A stretch of DNA of 32,003 bases from JACJWR01 sp044326505 (GTDB lineage: Bacteria; Actinomycetota; Actinomycetes; S36-B12; UBA10799). The stretch lies in NCBI GenBank assembly GCA_044326505.1, contig JBIRBF010000006.1, positions 1 through 32,003 on the forward strand, read 5' to 3'. The position numbers and the translations under genes are program-made. Numbering within the stretch: the stretch's first letter is position 1; every line of letters begins with the position of its first letter. This document shows positions 15,853 to 24,308 of the stretch, one piece after another. The notes under the pieces are model-generated. The model made no database searches. It saw only the letters and a program-made list of their open reading frames with translations, and had not been told where the DNA came from.

Positions 15853-17286
15853 ATGAGCGGACAACTTCCATCCCCGCAGCATCCGGGCTCTCCGCCCGCT
15901 GCTCCAGAGGTATCCACATTCCGCCGCGCGTGCGCGATCGTCGCACTGCTGGCGGCCGCGATCCTGGTGGTCGCGATCGTGCTCTACCTCATCGCCAACA
16001 TCGGGTACCTGATTCTGGGCCTGATGGCCTTGGCGCTGGCCGGCGGTGGCGGCTGGCTCCTGGTGACGGAGCAGATGCCGCGGCGCGCGGTGGGTGCCGT
16101 CCTGCTGGGCGCGGGCGTGCTGGTGATGCTCTGGACGATCTTCCAGGTGGCCTCCGACAGCGAGCATCCCGTCTTGCGCATGCTCGTCGTCATCGTCCTG
16201 GCGGCGGTGGCGGTTATCGGCACTCGGCTTGCGCTCGTCCATGAACTGCATGCCTCGGACCTGCTCGATGATGACATGCCCCGTCCCGAGCACCCCGTGC
16301 TGATCTGCAACCCCTGGTCCGGTGGCGGCAAGGTGGCCAAGTTCCGGCTGAAGGAACGAGCCGAGGCCTTGGGCGTCGAGGTGGTGATGCTCGACAAGGG
16401 CCTGGACCTCGAGGAGCTCGCGCGCGACGCCATCGCCCGCGGCGCCGATTGCATCGGGATGGCGGGTGGCGATGGCTCGCAGGCCCTGGTCGCCTCCATC
16501 GCGATCGAGGCCGGCATCCCGTTCGTTTGTATCTCGGCCGGCACGCGCAACCACTTCGCCCAGGACCTCGGTTTCGACAAGGAGGACCCCGCTGCCGGGC
16601 TGGTCGCGTTCGTCGACGGGGTGCCGCGACAGATCGACTACGGCCGGGTGAACGGTCGCCTCTTCGTCAACAACGTCTCGCTCGGCATCTACGCCCGGGT
16701 CGTGCAGGAGGACTCCTACCGCGGCGCCAAGGTCGAGACGGCCAAGACCCTGCTGCCGGACCTGCTGGGCAGCCAGGCCGAACCGTTCGACCTGCAGTTC
16801 ACCACCCCTGATGGGACCGATGTCGATGGTGCCTTCCTGATCATGGTGTCGAACAACCCTTACGTCTCGGGTCTGTCGCTGGACGCCTTCCAGCGGCGCA
16901 CGATGGACTCCGGAACGTTGGGCGTGCTCGCCGTCAATACCTCGACGGGGACCGAGGCGGCCGCGCTGGTCACGCGCGCCAGCCTGGGGCTGGCCGGGCG
17001 CGACCCCAACCTGCACGAGTTCGACTGCGAGCGGTTCGAGGTCCGCTCCCATAGCGGCGAGGCCTACGCCGGAATCGACGGCGAGGCGCTCACGCTCGAC
17101 ACGCCGCTGGACTTCCAGATCTTCGCCGGCGGCCTGCACATGCTTGTGCCCCCGGACGTTCTGGTCGCCGCCGAGCACCGGCGGCACCGGTCGTTCGTGG
17201 CTCGCGACCTGGTTGACGTCGCGGCCGGCAGGCAGCCCAAGCGGCTGCGGGCCGCGGCCGAGCTGAAGGCGTCAAGGTCGCAGTGA
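15853..17286 (+). CDS. Membrane lipid kinase of the diacylglycerol/sphingosine kinase family
   Basis: This 477-residue protein has an N-terminal membrane part and a cytoplasmic DAGK-type catalytic domain that would phosphorylate a lipid hydroxyl with ATP. About four membrane helices lie at roughly 25-46, 48-71, 79-100 and 109-131. The catalytic domain begins near 147 with HPVLICNPWSGGGK, followed by MAGGDGSQ (the GGDGS nucleotide motif at 205-209) and SAGTRNHFAQDLG, and ends near 440 with GIDGEALTLDTPL. The ATG at 15853 is chosen because GGAGGG (15842-15847) lies at ideal distance; an in-frame start 87 bases upstream lacks one. It overlaps the alpha/beta hydrolase gene by 4 bases, so the two are translationally coupled. 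The lipid substrate is unknown. Confidence 0.9.
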   Translation: MSGQLPSPQHPGSPPAAPEVSTFRRACAIVALLAAAILVVAIVLYLIANIGYLILGLMALALAGGGGWLLVTEQMPRRAVGAVLLGAGVLVMLWTIFQVASDSEHPVLRMLVVIVLAAVAVIGTRLALVHELHASDLLDDDMPRPEHPVLICNPWSGGGKVAKFRLKERAEALGVEVVMLDKGLDLEELARDAIARGADCIGMAGGDGSQALVASIAIEAGIPFVCISAGTRNHFAQDLGFDKEDPAAGLVAFVDGVPRQIDYGRVNGRLFVNNVSLGIYARVVQEDSYRGAKVETAKTLLPDLLGSQAEPFDLQFTTPDGTDVDGAFLIMVSNNPYVSGLSLDAFQRRTMDSGTLGVLAVNTSTGTEAAALVTRASLGLAGRDPNLHEFDCERFEVRSHSGEAYAGIDGEALTLDTPLDFQIFAGGLHMLVPPDVLVAAEHRRHRSFVARDLVDVAAGRQPKRLRAAAELKASRSQ

Positions 17287-18203
17287 CGCCGGCCGAGGTG
17301 CGCACGGCTCGTACTGAGGGAGCGGCGCCGGTCGTAGTGTTCCTCAACGGGCTGGGCGAGACGTTGGACTTCTGGGAGCCCGTCGTGGCGCAGCTCGAGG
17401 GCGTGGCCACATTCAGGTACGACCGCCCTGCACGCTTGCCCAAGGACCCGGGGAACGGCCTGGTCGGCGAGGTGGACGAGGTGCTCCGGATCACCGAGGA
17501 ACTGCCGGGCAGGTTGGTCCTGGTCGGGCACTCCTACGGAGGAGTGCTCGCCGAGGCCGTAGCGCGGCGCGCCCCGGAACGCGCCGGGGCCCTCGTGCTG
17601 ATCGACGCGACCGTCCCACAGGAGTACGCGGCGGCTAGCAAGGAGGACCCTGCGGAGCCCCAGACCGACGCCGACGCCGACTACGAGTACGACCAGGTCG
17701 ACGGGCGCCTGCGCTCCTGGGTCAGGTCCGTCGTGATGAGCGACCGGACCCGGCCGCTCAGGCGGTACGCGATGCCCAAGCTGATGCTGGGCCTGGGCAC
17801 CGCCACCGGCAGCTTCCGGGGAGTGCTCGCCGTCCTGCCGCGCGACTTGCCCCGCTACCTGTCGTCCAAGGGACACCTGGGCCGTACGGCGCACGACAAC
17901 CTCCACTTGCCCGGCTACTGTGCCGAGCTCATCCGGTGGCGAGACGACGAGCCGTTCCCCGAAATTCCGGTGCGAGTGGTGGTCGGGCGGCTCAACTCCC
18001 GGCTCTGGAAGCGGACGCAGCAGTCGTGGGTGGACGACCAGGTCGCCCAGCTGCCGATCTTCGGCGCCGACGTTCAGATCAACACGACTGCTAGCGCACA
18101 CATGGTGATGTTCGACCAGCCGCTGGTCGTGGCCGGAGCGATCGAGTCGGCCATCGCGGCCATGGCGGGGCAGGGCGAGGGGCGTCGAAGTGGCGACAAC
18201 TGA
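17283..18203 (+). CDS. Alpha/beta-fold hydrolase
   Basis: This 306-residue serine hydrolase has an oxyanion segment VVVFLNGLGETLDFW near 17-31, nucleophile elbow VGHSYGG with Ser84, a strand PVRVVVG near 229 and a late catalytic histidine at 273 in ASAHMVMFDQP. No signal peptide is present, so it is cytoplasmic. It starts at GTG within the stop region of the lipid kinase gene (GTGA overlap) and overlaps the next gene by 14 bases. The arrangement fits one operon working on a shared lipid or ester substrate, but the sequence alone does not tell esterase from lipase, thioesterase or epoxide-type activity. Confidence 0.88.
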   Translation: MTPAEVRTARTEGAAPVVVFLNGLGETLDFWEPVVAQLEGVATFRYDRPARLPKDPGNGLVGEVDEVLRITEELPGRLVLVGHSYGGVLAEAVARRAPERAGALVLIDATVPQEYAAASKEDPAEPQTDADADYEYDQVDGRLRSWVRSVVMSDRTRPLRRYAMPKLMLGLGTATGSFRGVLAVLPRDLPRYLSSKGHLGRTAHDNLHLPGYCAELIRWRDDEPFPEIPVRVVVGRLNSRLWKRTQQSWVDDQVAQLPIFGADVQINTTASAHMVMFDQPLVVAGAIESAIAAMAGQGEGRRSGDN

Positions 18204-19485
18204 CGCGACCGAGCTCGCCGAGTCGATTGTTCTGCCGGCCAGCCCGGCGGAGGTCTATCGCCTGGTGAGCGATCCGGCGAAGTACCCCCGTTGGAGCCCC
18301 GAGTCGACCGGCGTCAGGAGGCTCACCGGTAGCGGTGACTACCGCGTGGGGGATCGGTTCGTCGGCCGGAACCGCGTCTGGCTGCCCTGGTCCACGACCT
18401 GCACGGTGGTGGTCGCCGAGCCCGGCCGCGAGTTCGCCTTCGACGTGGACGCAGGATCGTTGCCGGTGGCGCGCTGGGGATTCCGGCTCCTGCCTGCCGC
18501 GGACGGCGGCACCGAAGTGGTGCAGACCTGGCGCGACCGGCGCAGTGGAGTGCTCGGAGCGCCGGTGAAGCTGGCAGGACCGGTGGTGGGCCGTGGGACG
18601 GACGCCGCCGTGCGCAACCGCAGCTCCATGCGGACCACCCTCGCCGGCCTCGCCCGCGACCTGGCTGGTGCAGCTCCGCCGAACCCGCTACGGCCCTCGG
18701 TGAGCGTGATCATGGCCGCCCACAACAGCGGCGACTTCATCACCGCGGCGATTGCGTCGGTGCAGCGGCAGACGCGCGACGACTGGGAGCTGATCGTCAT
18801 CGACGACGCCTCCGACGACGGCACGCCGCGCGTCGTGGCCGAGATCGCCGCGGTCGATCCGCGCGTGCGGCTGATCGAGCTCGAGCGCAATTTCGGCGCG
18901 CCAGCGGGTCCGCGCAACGTGGGTATCCGGGCAGCCAGGGGGCGGTGGATCGCGATCCTGGACGACGACGACCTCTGGCACCCGCAGAAACTCGACCTGC
19001 AGCTCAACGCACTCGACCTCACTGGCGCCGGCTTCGCCAGTGCGGGGCTGATCGACTTCGCCGACGGCACCTCTCCGGCCTTCACCACGGTGGCCCGGGC
19101 CCGCATCAAGCGCATCTCGCTGCTCAACACCCTGGTCAACACCAAGACGCCGACCTCCACCGTGGTGGTGGACCGGGAGCTGTTGCTGCGCCACCCCTTC
19201 AACGAGGACCCGGCCTACAAGGCACGAGAGGATCTGGACTGCTTCCTGCACTGCCACGAGGAGCTGGGCCACAGCATCAAAGTGATGCACCCGCTGCTCG
19301 GCTACCGCATCACGGGCGACCAGCAGATCTCCGGGCGCAAGCTCACGATGATGAAACGTCACTACCACGTGCTCAGCGAGTACCGGACGGCCTCCGGCGG
19401 GGGCCTGGGTCCGAGTGCGGCAGTGTTCACGGCAACCCACTTCGGCTCGGCGATCTACCACCGCGCCCTGCGGGGGCGGATGTAG
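18190..19485 (+). CDS. SRPBCC (START-like) domain fused to a GT2 glycosyltransferase
   Basis: This 431-residue protein combines two families that are normally separate. Residues about 8-158 form an SRPBCC/polyketide-cyclase-like hydrophobic ligand-binding domain: ESIVLPASPAEVYRLVSDPA, YPRWSPE, VGDRFVGRNR and TEVVQTWRDRR. Residues about 169-430 form a GT-A glycosyltransferase of family 2: SVSVIMAAHNSGDFI, ELIVIDDASDDGT, NFGAPAGPRNVGIRAARG and the metal-binding ILDDDDLW at about 256-263. The GTG start overlaps the hydrolase gene by 14 bases, and the SRPBCC domain begins immediately, so the fusion is not an artefact of start choice; the frame is continuous. The lipid-binding-type domain next to a sugar transferase suggests a glycolipid acceptor, which is inference. 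Confidence 0.88.
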   Translation: MATTDATELAESIVLPASPAEVYRLVSDPAKYPRWSPESTGVRRLTGSGDYRVGDRFVGRNRVWLPWSTTCTVVVAEPGREFAFDVDAGSLPVARWGFRLLPAADGGTEVVQTWRDRRSGVLGAPVKLAGPVVGRGTDAAVRNRSSMRTTLAGLARDLAGAAPPNPLRPSVSVIMAAHNSGDFITAAIASVQRQTRDDWELIVIDDASDDGTPRVVAEIAAVDPRVRLIELERNFGAPAGPRNVGIRAARGRWIAILDDDDLWHPQKLDLQLNALDLTGAGFASAGLIDFADGTSPAFTTVARARIKRISLLNTLVNTKTPTSTVVVDRELLLRHPFNEDPAYKAREDLDCFLHCHEELGHSIKVMHPLLGYRITGDQQISGRKLTMMKRHYHVLSEYRTASGGGLGPSAAVFTATHFGSAIYHRALRGRM

Positions 19486-19487
19486 GC

Positions 19488-20498
19488 CTACTGGGTGGGC
19501 AGCTGGTAGCGGCTGAAGAAGTCCCACATCAGGTCGGTCGCCGAGATCGTCATGGTCGTCCGGCCCAGGTACTGCTCGATGTACGGCAAGGCGGTGATGG
19601 CCGAGCCCGGCCAGGTGTGGCCGCCGCCGTCGACCTCGTAGAAGTCCACCTCGGCGCTCTGTGCGCAGTCCGTCCACACCCGCTTGGTGATGTCCTCGGT
19701 GACGGTGACCTCGGGCCCCGCGGCGCAGTGGTTGTGGGCCACCCACTCGTCCATGGTCTGCGGGACCGGCGCCACCTGGTAGCCGCGCGCGTCTCCGCCG
19801 TTGAACGGCACTGTCTGGTCGCCTCGGCCGTGGAAGTAGATCAGCGGCGCCGGGGGTGCCTGGTCGCACACGGGGCGGTAAATCGCCACGGCAACGCCAC
19901 CGAACGCGGCGAACCGGCGGTCCGGCTTGCAGGCCTGTATGAACGTCATGGCCGAGCCCATCGACATCCCGGCGGCGTACATCCGCGACGGGTCCAGGCA
20001 CGCGGCCGCTCCCGCATCGGCCAGAACCGCGTCGAGGTAGCCGTCCTCGGGTGTGTCGACCGACGTCTGGTTGTCCTGGGGCAGGGCCCACGTGCCCAGA
20101 TTCCCTTGGGGGGCGATGACGGCGTAGCCGTTCTTGTCAGCCGAGCTGCCCACCGCGGTCACGAGCATCTGCTGGTCGGCCGTGGAACCCATGCCGTGGA
20201 AGGTCACCACGGTGGGGACCGGCTTACCCGGTTGATAGGTCGGCGGGAGTCGCAACAGGTAGGGGCGCTCGAGCCCATCGATGATCACGCTTCGATTGGT
20301 CATCACGCCGGCGACCGGTGCCTGCGGATCGGTGGTGCTGCAGCCGGGGCTCGTGGCCGGAACCGGCGAGGGGGCCGGCAGCGCCGGCGCGCTCGGCGAC
20401 GCCGGTTGTGCGGATGCGGCCGGGGTCGCCTGTTGGCCGCACGCGGTCGCAGCTACCAGCGCAAGCGCCAGCGGCGCCCAACGCAGCAGTGCCACCAT
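19488..20498 (-). CDS. Secreted CE1-type esterase lipoprotein (LpqC/PHB-depolymerase-like)
   Basis: This 336-residue exported hydrolase has a signal peptide ending at AATAC with Cys20 as probable lipidation site; the box is slightly unusual (Ala at -3). A Pro/Ala/Ser linker runs to about 50, followed by an alpha/beta esterase domain of the PHB depolymerase/feruloyl esterase group. The triad is Ser179 in YAAGMSMGSA, Asp227 in GRGDQTVPF and His294 in GGGHTWPG. VVTFHGMGS near 98-105 forms the oxyanion region. The ATG at 20498 is chosen because it starts the signal peptide. It is convergent, with a 2-base gap, to the SRPBCC-GT2 gene and divergent from the App1 phosphatase gene. Natural substrate unknown. 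Confidence 0.88.
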   Translation of the reverse strand: MVALLRWAPLALALVAATACGQQATPAASAQPASPSAPALPAPSPVPATSPGCSTTDPQAPVAGVMTNRSVIIDGLERPYLLRLPPTYQPGKPVPTVVTFHGMGSTADQQMLVTAVGSSADKNGYAVIAPQGNLGTWALPQDNQTSVDTPEDGYLDAVLADAGAAACLDPSRMYAAGMSMGSAMTFIQACKPDRRFAAFGGVAVAIYRPVCDQAPPAPLIYFHGRGDQTVPFNGGDARGYQVAPVPQTMDEWVAHNHCAAGPEVTVTEDITKRVWTDCAQSAEVDFYEVDGGGHTWPGSAITALPYIEQYLGRTTMTISATDLMWDFFSRYQLPTQ

Positions 20499-20595
20499 GG
20501 CACCACGGTCGCATATCGCCTTCGCGCGGGGCAGCAGCACCCGCGGGCGTTGTGATCGGCGTGCCTGCGCCGCGCGGGTGTGCCACGCTACCGAC

Positions 20596-21876
20596 GTGGC
20601 AAAGCGCGAATCCCCAGCTGACGACGAGCCCACCGCAACCAGTCCGACCCTCGAGGAGTTCGACGCGGTCTCCGAGGACGACCCCACCATCGACCCCCCG
20701 CGGGCGGCCGACGCCGACGAAGACGACGACGAGGACTCGTCGATCACCGACTCCATCGGCAGTGGCGTCGGCCGCGTGGTGCGCAGCGAGAAGACGGCCG
20801 GCATCGTCGCGGGCATCGAGGATCGGCTGGCCAAGTTCCGCCGCGAACGGAAGATCGGCAAGGGCACCTTGCGGGCGACCTACGTCGTGGCCTATCGCGG
20901 CTACGTCGGCAACGGCCGCGCCTACACGAAGCTCCGGGTGACCGAGGAGCCCGTCGTGCCGCAGCAGGCGGAGATCCTGACCGATCCCGAGGCGCTGCGC
21001 GGCAATCTGCGCAGGTTCGCGGCGCTGTCCTTCCCCGGTGTCGACGTCACCGTCTCGATGGCCGGTGCCGCTGACCGCGCCGAAACCGCCCGACACGGTT
21101 ATGCCAACGCGACCGTCCCGGTGTCCGACCTGGTCCCCGGCTGGCACGACTACGAGGTCCGCACCGAGCCGGTGGATCCCGACGAGGAACCGGCCACGGC
21201 CCGCAGCCAGGTGCTCGTGCCCGACCCGGCCGCGCCCTACTGGGTCATCTCTGACATCGACGACACGGTGCTGCAGACAGGTCTGGCCGAGGGCCTGGTC
21301 GCGGTGAAGAACACGCTGTTCGGCCAGGCCCGCACCCGTCGGGCTGTGCCGGGGATGGCGACGCTCTACCGAGCGATCGAGGGCGGGCCGGCCGGCGGCG
21401 CCCGGGCGCCGTTCTTCTACATCTCCACCGGACCCTGGAACCTGTACGACATGCTCACGGAGTTCTTGCGCGTGCGCGGGTTCCCCGCCGGACCGATGTT
21501 CCTGACCGACTGGGGGCCGCAGGAGCGCTACATCTCGCGCAGCGGCACGCAGCACAAGCGCAGTTCCCTGCGCCGGCTGCAGGCGCTCTACCCGAAGACG
21601 AAGTTCGTTCTGATCGGCGACTCCGGTCAGCAGGACGCCTACAACTACACCGACTTCGCCCGCGAGTTCCCCGAGTCGGTGGCGGCGATCATCATCGTCG
21701 ACGTCGGACTGTCGGACAAAGCCGAGGCGATGCGCGAGCACGAGCAGACCGTGGCCGGTGAAGTGCCCTTCCACAGCGTCACCGACGCGCGCGAGGCTGC
21801 CGTCGTGCTCGCCGGGATGGGCGTTATTCGGGAGGACGCGGTCGATGCCGTGGCCGCGGCCTACGAGCGCTCCTGA
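20596..21876 (+). CDS. App1-type phosphatidate phosphatase (DUF2183)
   Basis: This 426-residue protein has a very acidic, low-complexity N-terminus (about 7-50), a middle beta-rich region (about 88-210) and the conserved App1 catalytic domain from about 214. HAD-like motifs are WVISDIDDTVLQT with Asp220 and Asp222, FFYISTGPWNLYDML, DWGPQ and KFVLIGDSGQQDAYNY. Yeast App1 dephosphorylates phosphatidate to diacylglycerol; bacterial members are assigned by similarity. No signal peptide is present. The GTG at 20596 is chosen because the open frame upstream is antisense to the esterase signal peptide region. It fits the lipid-related theme of the lipid kinase 3 kb upstream, possibly acting in the opposite direction. 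Confidence 0.85.
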   Translation: MAKRESPADDEPTATSPTLEEFDAVSEDDPTIDPPRAADADEDDDEDSSITDSIGSGVGRVVRSEKTAGIVAGIEDRLAKFRRERKIGKGTLRATYVVAYRGYVGNGRAYTKLRVTEEPVVPQQAEILTDPEALRGNLRRFAALSFPGVDVTVSMAGAADRAETARHGYANATVPVSDLVPGWHDYEVRTEPVDPDEEPATARSQVLVPDPAAPYWVISDIDDTVLQTGLAEGLVAVKNTLFGQARTRRAVPGMATLYRAIEGGPAGGARAPFFYISTGPWNLYDMLTEFLRVRGFPAGPMFLTDWGPQERYISRSGTQHKRSSLRRLQALYPKTKFVLIGDSGQQDAYNYTDFAREFPESVAAIIIVDVGLSDKAEAMREHEQTVAGEVPFHSVTDAREAAVVLAGMGVIREDAVDAVAAAYERS

Positions 21877-21908
21877 GCGCCTGCGGCGGATGTGACGGCG
21901 CCGGCGAA

Positions 21909-21914
21909 TAGGGT
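21909..21914 (+). promoter_or_regulatory. TAnnnT -10 box for a probable leaderless start
   Basis: TAGGGT ends 6 bases before the ATG at 21921, and only a poor Shine-Dalgarno sequence is present. Confidence 0.4.
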
Positions 21915-21920
21915 GAGCGC

Positions 21921-23894
21921 ATGACCCCGCAGACACCGCTGGCCTCAGGTATCGACGCCTCGGGAGCCGACCCCGATGTCCGGCCGCAGGACGATTTCTA
22001 CCGGGCCTGGCACGGCCGTTGGCTGGAGGAGTTCGAGATCCCCGCGGACAAGGCCGAGTACGCCGCTTTCACGACCCTGCACGATGTCGCCCAGGAACAG
22101 TTGCGCGACATCATCACCGAGCTCGGCGACTCCCAGCCCAACCCTGACTCGGTGGCCGGCAAGCTCGCGGCGCTGTACGCGTCGTACCTGGACACCGAGC
22201 GCCGCGACGCCCTCGGGGTGGAACCGCTCGCCGAGCAGCTCGCCCAGATCGATGCGCTGACGTCCACCGATGAGCTAGGCGCACTCTTCGGGGCCTGGGA
22301 TCGAGCGGGCCTCGGAGGCCCCCTGGGCACCTACGTCCACCAGGACAACATGGACTCGAGCCGGTACCTGCTCGACGTCTGGCAGTCCGGCATCGGTCTG
22401 CCCGACCGTGACTACTACCTCGATGACAAGTTCGCCGACGTGCTCGCCGACTACCGCGCCCACCTGGAGCGCATGTGGCAGCTCGCCGGCTTCGGCGACG
22501 CCGAGGCGGCAGCGGCAGCCGCCGGGGGCATCGTCGCGCTGGAGTCGGCGCTGGCAGAGGCCCAGTGGGACAAGGTCCGCAACCGCGATCCGCAAGCCAC
22601 CTACAATCTCGTGTCCCCCGGCGAGTTCGACGACCTCACGCCCGGTTTGGACAGCGATGCCTTCCTCGCCGGCCTGGGATTGTCGGTGGGGCTTTCGGAC
22701 CTCAACTTGGCCCAGCCCGGCTACCTCACCGAACTAGGTCGACTCGTCCGATCCACCCCGCTGGCGGACTGGCAGGACTACCTGCGCTGGCGCCTGCTCG
22801 CTCGCACGGCGTCATTGCTGAGCACCGAGTTGGACAACGCCAACTTCGAGTTCTACGGCACGCGGCTCTCGGGGACTCCGGAGCAGCGCCCGCTGTGGAA
22901 GCGCGGCGTCGCACTGGTGCAAGGAGCGATGCCGGAGGCGCTCGGACAGATCTACGTCCAGCGGCACTTCCCGCCGGAGAACAAGCAGCGCATGGTCGAG
23001 CTCGTGGACAACTTGCTGCGCGCATTCGGCGACGCGATCGAGGAGCTCGCCTGGATGAGCGAGGCCACCAAGGTCGAGGCGCGGGCAAAACTGGCCACCT
23101 TCCGAGCCAAGATCGGCTACCCGGATGTGTGGCGCGACTACAGCGCGCTGACGGTGGACCCCGGAGATCTGGTGGGCAATGTCCGCCGGTCGAGCGTGTT
23201 CGAGCACGACTACGAGATCGCCAAGCTCGGGGGTCCGGTGGACCGCGAGGAATGGCTGATGCCCCCGCAGATGGTCAACGCGTACTACAACCCGGAGATG
23301 AACGAGATCGTGTTCCCGGCGGCGATCCTGCAGCCGCCGTTCTTCACCATGGCCGCCGACGACGCCGTCAACTACGGCGGCATCGGAGCCGTGATCGGCC
23401 ATGAGATTTCCCACGGTTTCGACGACAAGGGCTCCCAGTACGACGGTGAGGGCAACCTGCGCAACTGGTGGACCGATGCCGACCACGCGGCCTTTTCCGA
23501 GCGCACCTCTGCGTTGCAGGCGCAGTACGCCGAATACGAGCCGGTGCCCGGCCACAAGGTCAACGGCGAGCTCACCCTGGGCGAGAACATCGCCGACCTC
23601 TCCGGGCTGGCGGTCGCGCTGCGGGCCTACCGCGCCTCGCTCGACGGTGCGGCCCCGCCCGTGATCGACGGCCTCACCGGCGAGCAGCGGTTCTTCGCCG
23701 GGTGGGCGCAGGTCTGGCGGGCCAAGACGCGCCAGGAGGAGGCCATCCGTCGGGTCGCCACCGACCCGCACTCGCCGCCGGAGTACCGCGTCCTCGGTGT
23801 GCTGGTCAACAGCGACGACTTCATGGCAGCCTTCGACGTGCAGCCCGGCGACGGGATGTGGTGCGATCCGGCCGGTCGGGTCCGTATCTGGTAG
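21921..23894 (+). CDS. M13-family zinc metallopeptidase (neprilysin/PepO-like)
   Basis: This 657-residue protein covers the full M13 fold. Residues about 20-400 are the all-helical N-terminal lobe (PQDDFYRAWHGRWL, GLPDRDYYLDDKF). The catalytic lobe follows, with NAYYNPEMNEIVFPAAILQPPFF near 453-475, the zinc motif HEISH at 494-498 (His494, Glu495, His498), and GENIADLSG with third ligand Glu555 and Asp559. It ends in the family's conserved C-terminal tryptophan (VRIW). There is no signal peptide or membrane helix, unlike neprilysin, so it is probably cytoplasmic and trims peptides. It precedes the Ser-x-x repeat protein by 43 bases on the same strand. Confidence 0.95.
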   Translation: MTPQTPLASGIDASGADPDVRPQDDFYRAWHGRWLEEFEIPADKAEYAAFTTLHDVAQEQLRDIITELGDSQPNPDSVAGKLAALYASYLDTERRDALGVEPLAEQLAQIDALTSTDELGALFGAWDRAGLGGPLGTYVHQDNMDSSRYLLDVWQSGIGLPDRDYYLDDKFADVLADYRAHLERMWQLAGFGDAEAAAAAAGGIVALESALAEAQWDKVRNRDPQATYNLVSPGEFDDLTPGLDSDAFLAGLGLSVGLSDLNLAQPGYLTELGRLVRSTPLADWQDYLRWRLLARTASLLSTELDNANFEFYGTRLSGTPEQRPLWKRGVALVQGAMPEALGQIYVQRHFPPENKQRMVELVDNLLRAFGDAIEELAWMSEATKVEARAKLATFRAKIGYPDVWRDYSALTVDPGDLVGNVRRSSVFEHDYEIAKLGGPVDREEWLMPPQMVNAYYNPEMNEIVFPAAILQPPFFTMAADDAVNYGGIGAVIGHEISHGFDDKGSQYDGEGNLRNWWTDADHAAFSERTSALQAQYAEYEPVPGHKVNGELTLGENIADLSGLAVALRAYRASLDGAAPPVIDGLTGEQRFFAGWAQVWRAKTRQEEAIRRVATDPHSPPEYRVLGVLVNSDDFMAAFDVQPGDGMWCDPAGRVRIW

Positions 23895-23937
23895 CTGCTG
23901 TGGCGACCCGCGCCGCAGCAAACGAAATGGAGAGCCC

Positions 23938-24300
23938 GTGACCCACTCGAAATGGTCCATCGCATCCGAGGGCTCAATCCTGAGCATCGGCTCGGTCGGC
24001 AGCGTGCTCAGCATCGGCTCCGCCGGCTCGGCGCTGAGCCTGTTCTCCGTCGGTTCGGTCGGCTCAGCGTTCAGCATCGCCTCCGCCGCTTCGGCCGGAT
24101 CGCTGATGTCGTGGCTGTCGATCGGTTCGGTGATGAGCGGCCAGAGCACGGGAACGGCGATGGACTTCGGCACGGGCGGCGACGCCGGTCCGGTGCCGGC
24201 TCGAGCGGTGCTGCTCGGCAGCGCCGCGGCCGTTGCTGCGGTTGCTGGCGTCTACGTGGCTCGGCGCGCCGCGGGGCAGTCGGCCATCGCGGCTGGGTAG
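23938..24300 (+). CDS. Ser-x-x tripeptide-repeat protein with C-terminal membrane segment
   Basis: This 120-residue protein starts at GTG with an upstream GGAGAG. From residue 4 to 72 every third residue is serine, giving 23 uninterrupted Ser-x-x triplets such as SIG SVG SVL SIG SAG. The second position is mostly Ile, Val, Ala or Leu, and the third mostly Gly, Leu or Ala. Serine codons are mixed (16 TCN, 7 AGC), so the serine is kept by protein-level selection rather than recent DNA duplication. A Gly-rich spacer follows (about 76-90), then one hydrophobic helix (about 93-110) ending in YVARRAAG. I do not recognise a named family. The 3-residue period recalls polyproline-II or narrow beta-solenoid folds. 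It may be cotranscribed with the M13 peptidase gene. Confidence 0.8.
   Translation: MTHSKWSIASEGSILSIGSVGSVLSIGSAGSALSLFSVGSVGSAFSIASAASAGSLMSWLSIGSVMSGQSTGTAMDFGTGGDAGPVPARAVLLGSAAAVAAVAGVYVARRAAGQSAIAAG
23947..24153 (+). repeat. Protein-level Ser-x-x tandem repeat, 23 units
   Basis: Serine codons occur at every ninth base across 207 bases. The nucleotide copies are diverged and use both serine codon families, so this is a coding repeat and not a recent microsatellite. Confidence 0.85.
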
Positions 24301-24308
24301 CGCAGGAC

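Noticed and set aside
20224..21936. Minus-strand open frame of about 570 codons
   Set aside because: It covers the App1 gene in antisense and has no start signal or motif; it is a high-GC shadow.
23947..24153. Tandem DNA repeat or CRISPR-like array
   Set aside because: Repeat units are 9 bases, diverged and in frame, and encode a protein period; there are no conserved direct repeats with unique spacers.
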